A DNA stretch of 64,000 bases from JAZREA01 sp045660545. Lineage in GTDB: Bacteria > Bacillota > Clostridia > Monoglobales > Firm-18. Below the pieces are notes generated by a model. It had not been told where the DNA came from. It did not search any database and saw only the letters and a list, made by a program, of their open reading frames with translations. The stretch spans positions 62,001 to 126,000 of the forward strand of contig JAZREA010000002.1 of the NCBI GenBank assembly GCA_045660545.1, written 5' to 3'. Position numbers and translations under genes: made by a program. This document shows, piece after piece, positions 17,380 through 27,257 of the stretch. The first letter of the stretch is position 1; the number at the start of each line of letters is the position of its first letter.

Positions 17380-18918
17380 TCACTCTCCCCAAAATTTTCT
17401 GTCAAGGCTTCTGTACTGTATAGCTTCCGCAAGCGCTTCGAGCGTAATGTCCGCCTCGCCGTTTAGGTCGGCTATTGTGCGCGCCACTTTTAATATTCTG
17501 TCGTGCGCCCTCGCCGAAAGGCCTAAGTTGTCAAACGCCGAGCGCAAAACCTCACGCAGCTTTGGTGTAAGCTTGCAGTATTTTCTTATTTGTGCCGCAC
17601 TAAGCTGTGAGTTTGTAAATATTCCTTCGTCTTTGTATCTTTCAAGCTGAATTTTGCGTGCCTTTTCAATTCTTGTCTTAACGCTCTGGCTCGACTCTTC
17701 TTTCGCGTCGGAAGAAAGAGCGCCGAAGGTAACTGACGGCACCTCTACGTGCAGGTCAATCCTGTCGAGAAGAGGACCGCTTATCTTGCTCATATACTTC
17801 TTCTTTTGCATAGGTGTACAGCTGCACTCTCTGCTTGGGTCCCCGTAGTAACCGCACTTGCACGGATTCATCGAAGCGACCAAAAGCACGTTTGACGGGT
17901 ATGTACAGCTCGAGTTAATTCTCGATATATTCACCTTGCCGTCTTCAAGCGGCTGGCGCATAACTTCAAGCGCAGGACGCTGAAATTCCGGCAGCTCGTC
18001 TAAAAACAAAACGCCGTTGTGCGCAAGGCTGATTTCCCCCGGCCTCGGCACCGTTCCGCCGCCGACAAGCCCTACGGACGAAATCGTGTGGTGCGGACTG
18101 CGAAACGGCCTCGTCGTAACAAGCGACGTGTCAGGCTCAAGCACTCCTGCAACCGAATGTATCTTGGTAGTTTCCAAAGCCTCCTCAAACGTCATGGGAG
18201 GCAGTATTGACGGGATTCTTTGTGCCAGCATAGACTTGCCGCTTCCCGGGCTGCCAATCATTAATATATTGTGCCCGCCGGCTACGGCTACCTCGATAGC
18301 TCTTTTAACGCTCTTTTGCCCCTTGACGTCGGCAAAGTCGAGCGCGTTAGATACCCCTTCGGCAAAAATCCTGTCTATGTCCGCAACAGTCGGCTTTATT
18401 TTTGCGTTTCCGTTTAAGTGGTCAACAAGCTCTTTAAGAGTTTTCACACCTATAACGTCTATGCCCGTAACAACGGAAGCCTCGCAGGCATTGGACAAGG
18501 GCAAAAACACGGTCTTAATCCCGCTTTCCTTTGCATGAATAACCATAGGCAAAACGCCGTTTACGGCTCTTAGCTCTCCGTCGAGCGAAAGCTCGCCCAA
18601 AAAGGCGCAGCCCTCTTCGGAGCCTTTGTCTATCTGTTCGGAGGCGAGCATAATCGCCACCGTTATCGGCAGGTCGTAAGAAGGCCCTTCTTTTTTTCTG
18701 TCTGCGGGCGCTAAGTTTACGGTAATGCGCTTTGTCGGACAGATATAACCGCTGTTTTTAATAGCGGCCCTGACCCTTTCTTTACTTTCTTTTACGGACG
18801 TGTCGGGCAGCCCAACTATGTCAAAGGCAGGCAAGCCGTTGGATATATCGACTTCTACTGTTACAATATATCCGTCAATTCCCGATATACCGGTGCTTGA
18901 TGCTTTGGCAAGACTCAT
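17380..18918 (-). CDS. comM: ComM/YifB family Mg-chelatase-like AAA+ ATPase
   Basis: A 512-aa protein: N-terminal Lon-protease-like fold, then a Mg-chelatase ATPase domain (Walker A IGSPGSGKSMLAQRIPS, Walker B VLFLDELPEF) and a C-terminal helical domain with four Cys (CKCGYYGDPSRECSC). Proteobacterial ComM is a helicase promoting branch migration during natural transformation; the clostridial role is not established. It heads the long minus-strand operon and has its own sigma-A promoter. Confidence 0.93.
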   Translation of the reverse strand: MSLAKASSTGISGIDGYIVTVEVDISNGLPAFDIVGLPDTSVKESKERVRAAIKNSGYICPTKRITVNLAPADRKKEGPSYDLPITVAIMLASEQIDKGSEEGCAFLGELSLDGELRAVNGVLPMVIHAKESGIKTVFLPLSNACEASVVTGIDVIGVKTLKELVDHLNGNAKIKPTVADIDRIFAEGVSNALDFADVKGQKSVKRAIEVAVAGGHNILMIGSPGSGKSMLAQRIPSILPPMTFEEALETTKIHSVAGVLEPDTSLVTTRPFRSPHHTISSVGLVGGGTVPRPGEISLAHNGVLFLDELPEFQRPALEVMRQPLEDGKVNISRINSSCTYPSNVLLVASMNPCKCGYYGDPSRECSCTPMQKKKYMSKISGPLLDRIDLHVEVPSVTFGALSSDAKEESSQSVKTRIEKARKIQLERYKDEGIFTNSQLSAAQIRKYCKLTPKLREVLRSAFDNLGLSARAHDRILKVARTIADLNGEADITLEALAEAIQYRSLDRKFWGE

Positions 18919-18979
18919 TTTCCACCCTCCACAATAATAAAGCCAAAAAGCCTTGTAATTTAAACTCTTCCATTATCAT

Positions 18980-19008
18980 ATTATAACCAATATTGCACAT
19001 TTTTTCAA
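18980..19008 (-). promoter_or_regulatory. Sigma-A promoter of the comM operon
   Basis: On the minus strand, TTGAAA (19008-19003), 17-nt spacer, TATAAT (18985-18980), about 60 bp upstream of comM. Confidence 0.8.
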
Positions 19009-19141
19009 GTGTTTTGGACAATTTTAAAAAAACTCTTTATTTTTTGGCCACAATGTGCTAAAATATACAAAATAGGCATAATTTGCCTGATTGGTTTTAA
19101 TATTAAATATCTCGAATAACAGATTGTTTGGAGGAGTTTTT

Positions 19142-20020
19142 TTGATAAGAAGTATGACGGGCTTCGGAAGAAGCGAAAACACTGTAAACGGCTACGACGT
19201 TTCGGTAGAGGTCAAGGCGGTTAACCACCGCTACGCTGACTATAACATCAAGCTTCCCAGGGTTTACAGCTTTTTGGAAGAGGACATAAAAAAACATTTT
19301 CAGCAGTACATAAGCCGCGGCAAGGTCGACGTTTTTCTTACAATATTCAAGGAAAATGACGACACCAAGGAGGTTGTGTTAAACGAAGCGCTTGCAGAAA
19401 GCTACGTTAACGCACTCCGTAAGATTGCAGAAAAGTTCGAGCTTAAGAACGACATAAGCGTCTCGTCGGTTGCAAGGTATAACGACATATTTACTCTAAA
19501 ATGCGAGCCCGAGGACGAAGAGCTTGTCAGAGAGGCTGTTATTTCTGTTGCGCACTCCGCGCTGGAAAGCTTTTTGGCGGCGAGAGAGCGCGAGGGAGAA
19601 AAGCTCGCAAAGGATATGACCGCAAGGATTGCTACCATAAAGCAAGAGGTCTTAAAGATTGAGAAAATAGCTCCCGACACAGTAATTGAGCACAAAAACA
19701 ATATAGAGCAGCGCATAAGAGAGCTTTTGGGCGACGCCAAGGTGGATGAAAACCGCCTGCTCACCGAAACTGCAATCTATGCGGACAAGCTTTCTGTAAA
19801 TGAAGAAATCGTAAGGCTAAAATGCCACCTTGAAGAGTACGACAGAATAATGCAAAAGGGCGACGCAGTAGGAAGACGACTCGACTTTTTGCTCCAGGAG
19901 ATGAACCGCGAGACCAACACAATCGGCTCGAAGTGCAACAACCTTGAGGTTTCCAACATTGTTATCAATATAAAGGCAGAGCTTGAAAAGGTCAGAGAAC
20001 AGCTCCAGAATTTAGAGTAG
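19142..20020 (+). CDS. YicC family endoribonuclease-like protein
   Basis: A 292-aa YicC/DUF1732 protein: N-terminal [11 protein letters not shown] and [13 protein letters not shown]-terminal [21 protein letters not shown]. Escherichia coli YicC has been reported as an endoribonuclease acting on small RNAs. Start is TTG at 19142 with GGAGGAG about 8 nt upstream; the upstream in-frame start is rejected for lack of a ribosome site. It begins the yicC-remA-gmk-rpoZ operon. Confidence 0.9.
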   Translation: MIRSMTGFGRSENTVNGYDVSVEVKAVNHRYADYNIKLPRVYSFLEEDIKKHFQQYISRGKVDVFLTIFKENDDTKEVVLNEALAESYVNALRKIAEKFELKNDISVSSVARYNDIFTLKCEPEDEELVREAVISVAHSALESFLAAREREGEKLAKDMTARIATIKQEVLKIEKIAPDTVIEHKNNIEQRIRELLGDAKVDENRLLTETAIYADKLSVNEEIVRLKCHLEEYDRIMQKGDAVGRRLDFLLQEMNRETNTIGSKCNNLEVSNIVINIKAELEKVREQLQNLE

Positions 20021-20031
20021 AGGGTGATTTT

Positions 20032-20286
20032 TTGAAACTGATAAATATAGGCTTTGGCAACTTGGTTTCGGCAGAGAGAATCGTCGCAATCGTAAGCCCC
20101 GAGTCTGCACCGATTCGCAGAATCATCCAGGAGTCCAAGGACCGCGGTATGTTAATTGACGCAACCTGCGGCAGAAGGACAAGGGCTGTTGTAATCTCTG
20201 ACAGCGACCACATAATATTAAGCGCAATTCAGGGCGAAACAATCGCGCACAGAATGGACAAGGAGAGTACAGAAGGTGAAGAATAA
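20032..20286 (+). CDS. remA: RemA/DUF370 extracellular matrix regulator
   Basis: An 84-aa protein starting with TTG ([10 protein letters not shown]). Motifs [20 protein letters not shown] and [19 protein letters not shown] are those of RemA, a DNA-binding activator of matrix and osmoprotection genes in Bacillus; related rings bind DNA like a wrapped histone. Its 3' end overlaps gmk by 11 bp. The yicC-remA-gmk-rpoZ order is common in Firmicutes. Confidence 0.93.
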   Translation: MKLINIGFGNLVSAERIVAIVSPESAPIRRIIQESKDRGMLIDATCGRRTRAVVISDSDHIILSAIQGETIAHRMDKESTEGEE

Positions 20287-20884
20287 GGGTGTTATGGCGG
20301 TAGTTTCCGGCCCGTCCGGTGTGGGCAAGGGTACGGTGTGCCAGTATATCGTTGACAATTACGAGGGCTTCTTTTTGTCCGTATCGGCGACTTCGAGGTC
20401 GCCTCGTCCAATCGAACAGGACGGAGTCCACTACTACTTTAAAACCGAGCAGGAGTTTAAAGATATGATAAAAAACGGCGAGCTTTTAGAGCACGCCCAA
20501 TATGTAGGTAAATACTACGGAACTCCAAAGGCTCCGTGCATGGAGCACATAGATAAGGGCGAAAACGTAATTTTGGAAATCGAGGTACAGGGCGGAATGA
20601 AGGTTAAGTCCAACGCGCCTGATACCGTGATGATTTTTGTTGTTCCTCCGTCGATGGAGGAGCTAAGGGCAAGGCTTGTAGGCCGAAACACTGAAAGCGC
20701 CGAGGTCATAGAGCAAAGGCTTAAAAGAGCAAAGGAAGAGTTAAAGCTTATGGAGGACTATGACTATATAGTCGTAAACGACACAGTCGAGTCCGCAGCG
20801 AAGCAGATTTTAAGTATTATAGAGGCGGAGCGAAGGAAGGCTTCGCACACACTAAACAATATCAAGGAGGGACTGGGATTATGA
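20276..20884 (+). CDS. gmk: Guanylate kinase
   Basis: A 202-aa enzyme phosphorylating GMP to GDP. The P-loop [14 protein letters not shown] and the GMP-binding segment [20 protein letters not shown] are intact, as is the lid with VGRNTES. Start is GTG at 20276 inside the remA 3' end; the stop overlaps the rpoZ start as ATGA. Confidence 0.95.
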   Translation: MKNKGVMAVVSGPSGVGKGTVCQYIVDNYEGFFLSVSATSRSPRPIEQDGVHYYFKTEQEFKDMIKNGELLEHAQYVGKYYGTPKAPCMEHIDKGENVILEIEVQGGMKVKSNAPDTVMIFVVPPSMEELRARLVGRNTESAEVIEQRLKRAKEELKLMEDYDYIVVNDTVESAAKQILSIIEAERRKASHTLNNIKEGLGL

Positions 20885-21060
20885 TTTACCCACCGATCAA
20901 AGAACTAACAGAAAAAGCAAGCAGCAGATACGCGCTGGTAATCGCGGCGGCGAAAAGAGCAAGAGAAATTTCCGCAGAGGCAGATTCAGAGGTTTCAAAG
21001 CCTTTAATCGAAGCAATCCGCGAAATAGAAGACGGCAAGGCAATCATTTCAAAAAATTAA
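20881..21060 (+). CDS. rpoZ: RNA polymerase omega subunit
   Basis: A 59-aa protein beginning [20 protein letters not shown] with AAAKRAREIS, the omega signature; it promotes assembly of RNA polymerase beta-prime. It is slightly short for the family. The start overlaps the gmk stop by 4 bp (ATGA), with GGAGGGACTGG upstream. The rpmH promoter begins 9 bp after the stop. Confidence 0.92.
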   Translation: MIYPPIKELTEKASSRYALVIAAAKRAREISAEADSEVSKPLIEAIREIEDGKAIISKN

Positions 21061-21068
21061 AAAAACTA

Positions 21069-21097
21069 TTGACATTACAGACAGCTTCGTATATAAT
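21069..21097 (+). promoter_or_regulatory. Strong sigma-A promoter of rpmH-rnpA
   Basis: Perfect consensus: TTGACA (21069-21074), 17-nt spacer, TATAAT (21092-21097), 75 bp before rpmH. Confidence 0.95.
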
Positions 21098-21172
21098 AAG
21101 AATACTGTCAAAATGGCAAGAGTTTGCTGTTAACAGCAAATTAACTATACACAATCGAAGGAGGAAACTATA

Positions 21173-21307
21173 ATGTTGCAGACTTATCAGCCCAAAAAGC
21201 GCCAGAGAAAAAAGGTGCACGGTTTCAGAGCTCGTATGGCTACTGCTAACGGCAGAAAGGTTCTCGCTCGCAGAAGAGCAAAAGGCCGCGCTAAAATCTG
21301 TGCGTAG
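21173..21307 (+). CDS. rpmH: Ribosomal protein bL34
   Basis: A 44-aa basic protein ([20 protein letters not shown], then [19 protein letters not shown]), the classical L34 of the large subunit. GAAGGAGGAAAC precedes the ATG. It is followed 8 bp later by rnpA, the universal bacterial order. Confidence 0.97.
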   Translation: MLQTYQPKKRQRKKVHGFRARMATANGRKVLARRRAKGRAKICA

Positions 21308-21315
21308 TCTTTGTT

Positions 21316-21654
21316 ATGAAACATACGCTTTCATTAAACAAGAACACACTGTTCAGACGATTATACTACCGCGGTAAAGCTTTTTCTACGCCGTATTTTG
21401 TCCTGTACGTTATGCGTTCGGGGTCAAAGGTCAACAGACTGGGTTTTACCGTGAGTAAAAAAATCGGCAAGGCGGTTGCACGTAACAGGGCAAGGCGCCT
21501 TATGTACGAGGCTTTTCGTCTTTTCGAGCCACGCACGAAAAAAGGCTACTACATGGTGATGGTTGCGCGCTTTGCGGTTTTAAATGTACATTTTACCGAG
21601 ATTTGCGATGCGCTTTTGTCCACGCTTGAAAAGGCAGAGCTTTTGGAACAATAA
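21316..21654 (+). CDS. rnpA: Ribonuclease P protein component
   Basis: A 112-aa basic protein binding RNase P RNA and the tRNA 5' leader. Signature [13 protein letters not shown] with a preceding [15 protein letters not shown] is present. It lies between rpmH and yidD, 2 bp from yidD. Confidence 0.95.
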   Translation: MKHTLSLNKNTLFRRLYYRGKAFSTPYFVLYVMRSGSKVNRLGFTVSKKIGKAVARNRARRLMYEAFRLFEPRTKKGYYMVMVARFAVLNVHFTEICDALLSTLEKAELLEQ

Positions 21655-21656
21655 TT

Positions 21657-21866
21657 ATGAAAAGAGCAATTATATTTGTTGTAAAACTGTATAGGCGTTA
21701 CATATCGCCGCTTAAAAAACCTTGCTGTCGTTTTTATCCTACCTGTTCTCAGTATTGCATTGAGGCGGTGGAGAAATATGGTGCGGCACGGGGTTTATTT
21801 TTATTTATAAAACGAGTTTTAAGATGTCACCCGTGGAACAAGGGCGGTTACGACCCGGTTCCGTGA
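21657..21866 (+). CDS. yidD: Membrane protein insertion efficiency factor YidD
   Basis: A 69-aa amphipathic protein with the three-Cys YidD signature [11 protein letters not shown] and [14 protein letters not shown]. It assists YidC-dependent membrane insertion and is located between rnpA and yidC as usual. Confidence 0.95.
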   Translation: MKRAIIFVVKLYRRYISPLKKPCCRFYPTCSQYCIEAVEKYGAARGLFLFIKRVLRCHPWNKGGYDPVP

Positions 21867-21894
21867 CGTTACCGACATATTGGAGGCTTATATA

Positions 21895-22773
21895 ATGGCA
21901 TCAATTTACAGAATTTTTGGTAGTTTGCTCGCTTATTTATACGATTTGTTTGGACAAAACTACGGTTGGGCGCTTGTAGGCTTTACCCTTGTGGTTAACC
22001 TTATTTTGCTCCCGCTTACACTTAAACAGCAAAAGTCCACTGCCGAAATGCAGTTAATCCAGCCCGAGCTTAATAAGTTACAGGCGAAGTATAAAAACGA
22101 TAAAGAAAAGCTCAATACCGAGATGATGAAGCTTTATCAGCAAAACAACATCAACCCGATGAGCGGATGTCTGCCGCTTTTGATTCAGCTTCCTATTATC
22201 CTTATTTTGTATCAGGTAATAATAAAGCCGCTTTCTTATATGGTAGGGCTTAGCGCGGAGCAGCTTACAGAGCTTCAGGCGCTGGTTTACGGCAACACGG
22301 ACACAGCCACTAACATATTGAACCAGCTGACTCTTGCTGCCGATGCTGCAAAGCTTGGCGCAGAGAAATTATCTGAGCTTTCGTTTGCTTTTACAAGCAT
22401 TAACTTCAACTTTTTCGGGCTTGACCTTGGCGCTACACCAAGCCTTGGCAACCCCAGCCTTTTGTGGATAATCCCTGTGCTTGCAGGTGCTACAACATAC
22501 CTGCTTTCCTGGTACACAACCTACACCACAAATGCTAAAAAGACAGAGGATGAAAAGAAAAAGGCACAGGACAACCCGGCTGCCGGCCAGATGCAGACGA
22601 TGAACAAGATTATGCCGCTGATCACGGTGTATTTTGCGTTTACTTTCGCTGCGGGAATCGGTTTTTACTGGATAATGAACAACATATTCAGGTTCTTACA
22701 GCAGGTGGTTGTTACACAGATGATTACTAAAAAGAAAGACCCGTTGGTTATAGAGCCGAAAGGCAAGAAATAA
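21895..22773 (+). CDS. yidC: Membrane protein insertase YidC/Oxa1
   Basis: A 292-aa five-helix insertase of the SpoIIIJ/YidC type. Start ATG at 21895 has TGGAGG 8 nt upstream. Family motifs: LILLPLTLKQQKS after the first conserved helix, NPMSGCLPLLIQLPI, and C-terminal GIGFYWIMNNIFRFLQQ. The residue matching the groove arginine (B. subtilis R73, E. coli R366) is Asn35 (TLVVNLILLPLT). A roughly 60-residue insert with NILNQLTLAADAAK separates the central helices. Confidence 0.95.
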   Translation: MASIYRIFGSLLAYLYDLFGQNYGWALVGFTLVVNLILLPLTLKQQKSTAEMQLIQPELNKLQAKYKNDKEKLNTEMMKLYQQNNINPMSGCLPLLIQLPIILILYQVIIKPLSYMVGLSAEQLTELQALVYGNTDTATNILNQLTLAADAAKLGAEKLSELSFAFTSINFNFFGLDLGATPSLGNPSLLWIIPVLAGATTYLLSWYTTYTTNAKKTEDEKKKAQDNPAAGQMQTMNKIMPLITVYFAFTFAAGIGFYWIMNNIFRFLQQVVVTQMITKKKDPLVIEPKGKK

Positions 22774-22811
22774 GTTTTGACGTTTTACGGGAAGGAAAGG
22801 TAGTTTTTATA

Positions 22812-23621
22812 ATGACTAGAAGAGAAGTGTTTACGGGCAAGACCGTAGACGAAGCTATAGAAAAAGCTCTTGAAAAGTTTGGCACAACAAGAGAAAATGT
22901 AGAGACCTATGTAGTCGAAGAAGGCTCAAAGGGTATTTTCGGCCTTGGCGTTAAGGAGGCTAAGGTGCGCGTTTCCTTTAACGAGGAAAAGATTGAAAAC
23001 GTTAAGATTTCAATCAGCACAGACGACATCGCAGAGGCTAAAAAGCCGTCTCCCAAGCCACAAAAGAAGCAGCCCAAGGCGCCAAAGGAGCCGGAGATTG
23101 AAGTTTTAGACTCTATTGACGACTTGAAAGAGCCTGCTCGCGTTCGCCCCGAGAGAAAGAGCACATACTCCGCAGAGGCGGTTGCAGACGCAGTTGCTTT
23201 CGTTTCTGATATAGTTAAAAAGATGGGTACAGACTGCGAGGTATCTGCTGTTGACGGCGAAGCAAGAGTCGTTGTTACAGGAGAGCAGGTTGGCGTTGTA
23301 ATCGGCAGACGCGGCGACACTATCGACGCTATTCAGTACCTTACAAATCTTTATGTTAACAAAAACCGTCACGGCGACGACTATTGCAGAATCACAGTAG
23401 ACACAGAAAACTACCGTGCACGTCGCGAGGAGACATTAAAGAGGCTTGCAAACAGCATGGCGAATAAGGTTGTAAAGGCTAGAAAAGATATGTTCTTAGA
23501 GCCTATGAACCCGTACGAAAGAAGAATAATACATTCCGCTTTGCAAAAGCATAAATATGTTGATACAAAAAGCATAGGTGAAGAGCCTAACAGAAGAATT
23601 GTAGTTACATTGAAAAAGTAG
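22812..23621 (+). CDS. khpB: RNA-binding protein KhpB (Jag/EloR)
   Basis: A 269-aa protein with an N-terminal Jag domain (VFTGKTVDEAIEKALEKFG, GIFGLGVKEAKV), a charged Lys/Pro linker, a KH domain (VVIGRRGDTIDAIQYLTN) and a C-terminal R3H domain (NPYERRIIHSALQ). It binds RNA and affects division and elongation in Firmicutes. Located after yidC as in most relatives. Confidence 0.95.
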   Translation: MTRREVFTGKTVDEAIEKALEKFGTTRENVETYVVEEGSKGIFGLGVKEAKVRVSFNEEKIENVKISISTDDIAEAKKPSPKPQKKQPKAPKEPEIEVLDSIDDLKEPARVRPERKSTYSAEAVADAVAFVSDIVKKMGTDCEVSAVDGEARVVVTGEQVGVVIGRRGDTIDAIQYLTNLYVNKNRHGDDYCRITVDTENYRARREETLKRLANSMANKVVKARKDMFLEPMNPYERRIIHSALQKHKYVDTKSIGEEPNRRIVVTLKK

Positions 23622-23628
23622 TTTTAAG

Positions 23629-23654
23629 GGCTGTTACATATTTGTGTAACAGCC
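23629..23654 (+). terminator. Terminator after khpB
   Basis: Stem GGCTGTTACA/TGTAACAGCC with a 6-nt loop, followed by TTTTG. Confidence 0.85.
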
Positions 23655-23693
23655 TTTTGTGAATTTTGCGCAAATTTGTTACGAGGTGATAGT

Positions 23694-25028
23694 ATGACTG
23701 TTGCGGCGATATCTACGGCAAACACAGTAGGCGGTATAGGCATAGTGCGCCTTAGCGGCGAAAGGGCAATCGAGATTGCAAACAAGGTTTTAAGTAAAGA
23801 TATTACTGATGCAAAAAGCCACACCATGCAGCTTTGTAAGGTTATGGTGGGAGGGGCGCCTGTTGACGAGGTTTTGGTCAGCGTCTTTCGTGCGCCGAAA
23901 AGCTATACGGGCGAGGACGTTGTAGAGATAAACTGCCACGGTGGGCTTCGTGTTTGTAAGATGGTGCTCGGTGCAGTGTGCGAAAACGGCGCAGCCGTTG
24001 CACCTGCGGGCGAGTTTACAAAGCGCGCGTTTTTAAACGGCAAGATAGACCTTAGTCAGGCAGAGGCGGTTGCCGATATAATAAACGCCGACACAGACGA
24101 CGGCGTTCTGGTAGCGGCAGGCCAGCTTGACAAGAAGCTGTCGGACAAAATCAATTCTTTAAGAAGCGCCCTTATAGACTCCACTTCTCACGTTCTTGCG
24201 ATGATAGACTTTTCCGAAGAGGGCGTAGAGGAGCTTGACTATACCGACTTAAAGGACAAGCTCTGTAATATAAGGGACGAAATATCCGCTCTTATCTTGT
24301 CCGCCGACAGCGGAAAGATTATCAAAAACGGCGTGGACACCGCCATAATAGGCAAGCCCAATGTCGGTAAGTCCAGTATTTTAAACACTATCTGCGGCGA
24401 GGATAGAGCAATAGTTACCAATATCGAGGGCACAACAAGGGACGTAATAGAAACACAGGTTAGTATCAAGGGCTGCAAGCTCAACCTTTTGGACACCGCG
24501 GGCATAAGAGCCAGCGACAACACAGTGGAGCAAATCGGTGTCGAGCGTTCCAAAAAGGCGATTGTAAACGCCGACCTTGTCTTTTTAGTGCTGGACGGCT
24601 CGGTTGAGATGGACTCCCGCGACGAAGAGGTTATAAGCCTCGCGCCGCCTGACAAGACAGTGTGCCTTGTTAATAAAAGCGACCTTCCCGCCGCTTTTGA
24701 CGTGCAGGACAGGTTTTTAAAAACGATAAAGGTCTCTGCCGCAACGGGCGAGGGTTTTGACGAGCTTTACGACTATGTTTATGAAAAGTACAGTGTAGGC
24801 GACTTAACAGAGAAGGTTGTCATCACAAACCAAAGACATAAAGACAGTCTTATTAAGGCAAAGTCGCTTGTCGATACGGTTTTGGGCTCTATGGAGATGT
24901 CGGTTCCGTTTGATATAATCTTAGGAGATATCGTGGTAGCCGTCTCAGCCTTGGGCGAAATCGGCGGAATGACAGTAAGCGACGAAATAATAGACAGTAT
25001 TTTTGCCAACTTCTGTGTGGGCAAGTAA
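23694..25028 (+). CDS. mnmE: tRNA modification GTPase MnmE
   Basis: A 444-aa GTPase which with MnmG installs carboxymethylaminomethyl groups on wobble U34. Present: N-terminal [22 protein letters not shown]1 [10 protein letters not shown]2 TTRDVIE, G3 DTAGIR, NKSD and the C-terminal FCVGK with catalytic Cys. ATG at 23694 has AGGTGA upstream; an earlier TTG is rejected. Confidence 0.97.
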   Translation: MTVAAISTANTVGGIGIVRLSGERAIEIANKVLSKDITDAKSHTMQLCKVMVGGAPVDEVLVSVFRAPKSYTGEDVVEINCHGGLRVCKMVLGAVCENGAAVAPAGEFTKRAFLNGKIDLSQAEAVADIINADTDDGVLVAAGQLDKKLSDKINSLRSALIDSTSHVLAMIDFSEEGVEELDYTDLKDKLCNIRDEISALILSADSGKIIKNGVDTAIIGKPNVGKSSILNTICGEDRAIVTNIEGTTRDVIETQVSIKGCKLNLLDTAGIRASDNTVEQIGVERSKKAIVNADLVFLVLDGSVEMDSRDEEVISLAPPDKTVCLVNKSDLPAAFDVQDRFLKTIKVSAATGEGFDELYDYVYEKYSVGDLTEKVVITNQRHKDSLIKAKSLVDTVLGSMEMSVPFDIILGDIVVAVSALGEIGGMTVSDEIIDSIFANFCVGK

Positions 25029-25045
25029 AAAGAGAGGAAGCCGTT

Positions 25046-26920
25046 ATGTCAAATTATTTTGCAGGAGAATATGATGTAATAGTTATAGGCGCGGGACACG
25101 CAGGCTGTGAGGCGGCGCTTTCTTGTGCAAGGCTTGGTATGAAGACCCTGATATGTACAATAAACTTAGACGCCATCGGCAATATGCCGTGCAACCCGTG
25201 CATAGGAGGCACTGCAAAGGGCCACTTGGTTCGCGAAATAGACGCGCTCGGCGGCGAAATGGGTAAGGTGGCGGACGCCACTTTCATACAGTCGAGGATG
25301 CTTAATAAGGGCAAAGGCCCTGCGGTTTATTCCCTTCGCGTTCAGTCCGACAGGCGAGCGTATCAGGAAAAGATGAAGCAGGTTTTGGAAAACGAGCCGA
25401 ACTTAGACGTCAAGCAGTGCGAGGTTGTCGAGATTTTGCACGACGAAAATAATAAGGTCAGCGGGGTAGTAACCCACCTTGGCGCAGAGTTTAGCACAAA
25501 GGCGGTTATTATTTCCTCGGGAACATATCTTCGTGGCAGGATTTTTGTGGGCGACGCGTCTTACGACGGCGGCCCCGACGGGATGTTTGCCGCAACAAAG
25601 CTGACAGACAGCCTAAACAGTATGGGCATAAAGACTATGCGCTTTAAAACAGGTACGCCTGCCCGTGTTAATAAAAACACGGTCGACCTTTCAAAGTTCG
25701 AGGTACAAAACGGCGACGACGAAATAGTCAACTTTTCGTTCACTACCAAGACACACGGTGAAAATAAGATACAGTGCTACTTAGGCTATACTAACGAAAA
25801 AACTCACGAGGTAATCCGCGAGAATTTGCACCGCTCCCCTCTTTTCGGCGGCAAGATTGAGGGCGTCGGCCCCAGATATTGCCCGTCTATCGAGGACAAG
25901 GTTGTAAGGTTTGCGGATAAAGAACGCCACCAGTTCTTTTTAGAGCCTTGTGGGCTTAATACAGAAGAAATGTACGTTCAGGGAATGTCCTCTTCTTTGC
26001 CCGAGGAAGTGCAAATCGCGATGTACCGCACAATTCCGGGCATGGAGAACGTCCACTTTATGCGCACAGCGTATGCGATAGAGTACGATTGCATAGACCC
26101 GACACAGCTAAAACCGACTCTGGAATTTAAAAATGCGGAGGGCCTTTACGGCGCAGGCCAGTTTAACGGAAGCTCGGGCTACGAGGAGGCTGCGGCACAG
26201 GGCCTTATGGCGGGTATAAATGCTGCTTTGAAGATAAAGGGCAAAGACCCTGTCGTGCTTTCGCGCTCCGACGCGTATATCGGCGTGCTTATAGACGACC
26301 TTGTAACCAAGGGCACTAACGAGCCGTACCGTATGATGACCGCCCGCGCAGAGTACAGACTTTTGTTAAGACAGGACAACGCGGACATACGCCTTACACC
26401 AATCGGCCACGAAATCGGGCTTATAGACGACGAACGCTACGCAGAGTTTTTAGCTATGAAAGAAATCGTCGAGACGGAAAAGCTTCGCCTTGCAAAGAAG
26501 ACAATCTCCCCAACCGACGAGGTAAACGCCTTTTTAACCTCGCACGGCTGTACGGAAATTTCAACAGGCGTAAAGCTTATAGAGCTTTTAAGAAGGCCAC
26601 AGCTTAGCTACAACGACCTTCGCGCAATAGATGATGAAATGACCATTACCGACTCAAATATAGTAGGAATCGTAGAGACCGACATAAAGTACGAGGGCTA
26701 CATAAAGCGTCAGATGGACCAGGCGGAGCAGGTTAAAAAGCTTGATAACAAAAAGCTTCCCGAAGATATAAACTACGACGATATATACGGCCTTCGTATA
26801 GAGGCAAGGCAAAAGCTTAACGAAATAAGGCCCGCTTCGGTAGGCCAGGCTTCGAGAATTTCGGGCGTTTCGCCCGCGGATATTGCGGTGCTTTTGGTAT
26901 ATTTAAAGTCAAAAAGGTAA
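25046..26920 (+). CDS. mnmG: tRNA uridine-5-carboxymethylaminomethyl enzyme MnmG
   Basis: A 624-aa FAD enzyme (GidA), partner of MnmE. N-terminal dinucleotide motif [19 protein letters not shown], the [11 protein letters not shown] segment and the C-terminal [19 protein letters not shown] are typical. 17 bp after mnmE, with GAGAGGAAG ribosome site. Confidence 0.97.
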   Translation: MSNYFAGEYDVIVIGAGHAGCEAALSCARLGMKTLICTINLDAIGNMPCNPCIGGTAKGHLVREIDALGGEMGKVADATFIQSRMLNKGKGPAVYSLRVQSDRRAYQEKMKQVLENEPNLDVKQCEVVEILHDENNKVSGVVTHLGAEFSTKAVIISSGTYLRGRIFVGDASYDGGPDGMFAATKLTDSLNSMGIKTMRFKTGTPARVNKNTVDLSKFEVQNGDDEIVNFSFTTKTHGENKIQCYLGYTNEKTHEVIRENLHRSPLFGGKIEGVGPRYCPSIEDKVVRFADKERHQFFLEPCGLNTEEMYVQGMSSSLPEEVQIAMYRTIPGMENVHFMRTAYAIEYDCIDPTQLKPTLEFKNAEGLYGAGQFNGSSGYEEAAAQGLMAGINAALKIKGKDPVVLSRSDAYIGVLIDDLVTKGTNEPYRMMTARAEYRLLLRQDNADIRLTPIGHEIGLIDDERYAEFLAMKEIVETEKLRLAKKTISPTDEVNAFLTSHGCTEISTGVKLIELLRRPQLSYNDLRAIDDEMTITDSNIVGIVETDIKYEGYIKRQMDQAEQVKKLDNKKLPEDINYDDIYGLRIEARQKLNEIRPASVGQASRISGVSPADIAVLLVYLKSKR

Positions 26921-26945
26921 AAATACCCTTAAAAGGGGTGTTTTT
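26919..26945 (+). terminator. Hairpin between mnmG and the next gene
   Basis: About 10-bp stem AAAAATACCC/GGGTGTTTTT beginning in the mnmG stop codon. The T-tract belongs to the stem, and the same GGGGTG serves as ribosome site of the 26948 gene, so it may terminate weakly or mask translation. Confidence 0.4.
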
Positions 26946-26947
26946 AA

Positions 26948-27202
26948 ATGATAGTAGCGCTAACTTCGGATGCGATGTATTTAAAGGACGAGCTTATAAG
27001 GCGCGGCCACAGAGTGGTCTCGGCGGAGATGTACCGCGGAGCGATAGATGCGGTTGTTTATAAGGGCTCCGTTTCTGGTGTAAACCTTTGCCAGTCTAAC
27101 TTTTCGGGCCACAGCGGGGTCCTTGCGGTAGACTGCACAGGAAAAAGCGCCATAAGCATAGACCACTATCTGAAATACAGGTCGTTTTCGTCGATATTTT
27201 AA
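26948..27202 (+). CDS. Small protein, possibly UPF0180/YkuS-like
   Basis: An 84-aa protein with a layout like YkuS: a short N-terminal strand, ELIRRGHRVVS, then a serine/glycine-rich middle and a final strand. The likeness is by pattern only; function unknown. It may be translationally limited by the hairpin that overlaps its ribosome site. It lies between mnmG and the nifS promoter. Confidence 0.6.
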   Translation: MIVALTSDAMYLKDELIRRGHRVVSAEMYRGAIDAVVYKGSVSGVNLCQSNFSGHSGVLAVDCTGKSAISIDHYLKYRSFSSIF

Positions 27203-27231
27203 TTGACTAAACAGTAAAAGTGTGCTATTAT
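27203..27231 (+). promoter_or_regulatory. Sigma-A promoter of the nifS operon
   Basis: TTGACT (27203-27208), 17 nt, TATTAT (27226-27231). Transcription would start near 27238, which excludes the upstream in-frame start at 27222. Confidence 0.82.
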
Positions 27232-27257
27232 GTATGTTGATAAAAGAGGTGTTTTCA

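Noticed and set aside
21061..21172. Replication origin near rpmH
   Set aside because: The gap is 112 bp, holds the rpmH promoter, and I see no cluster of TTATCCACA boxes.
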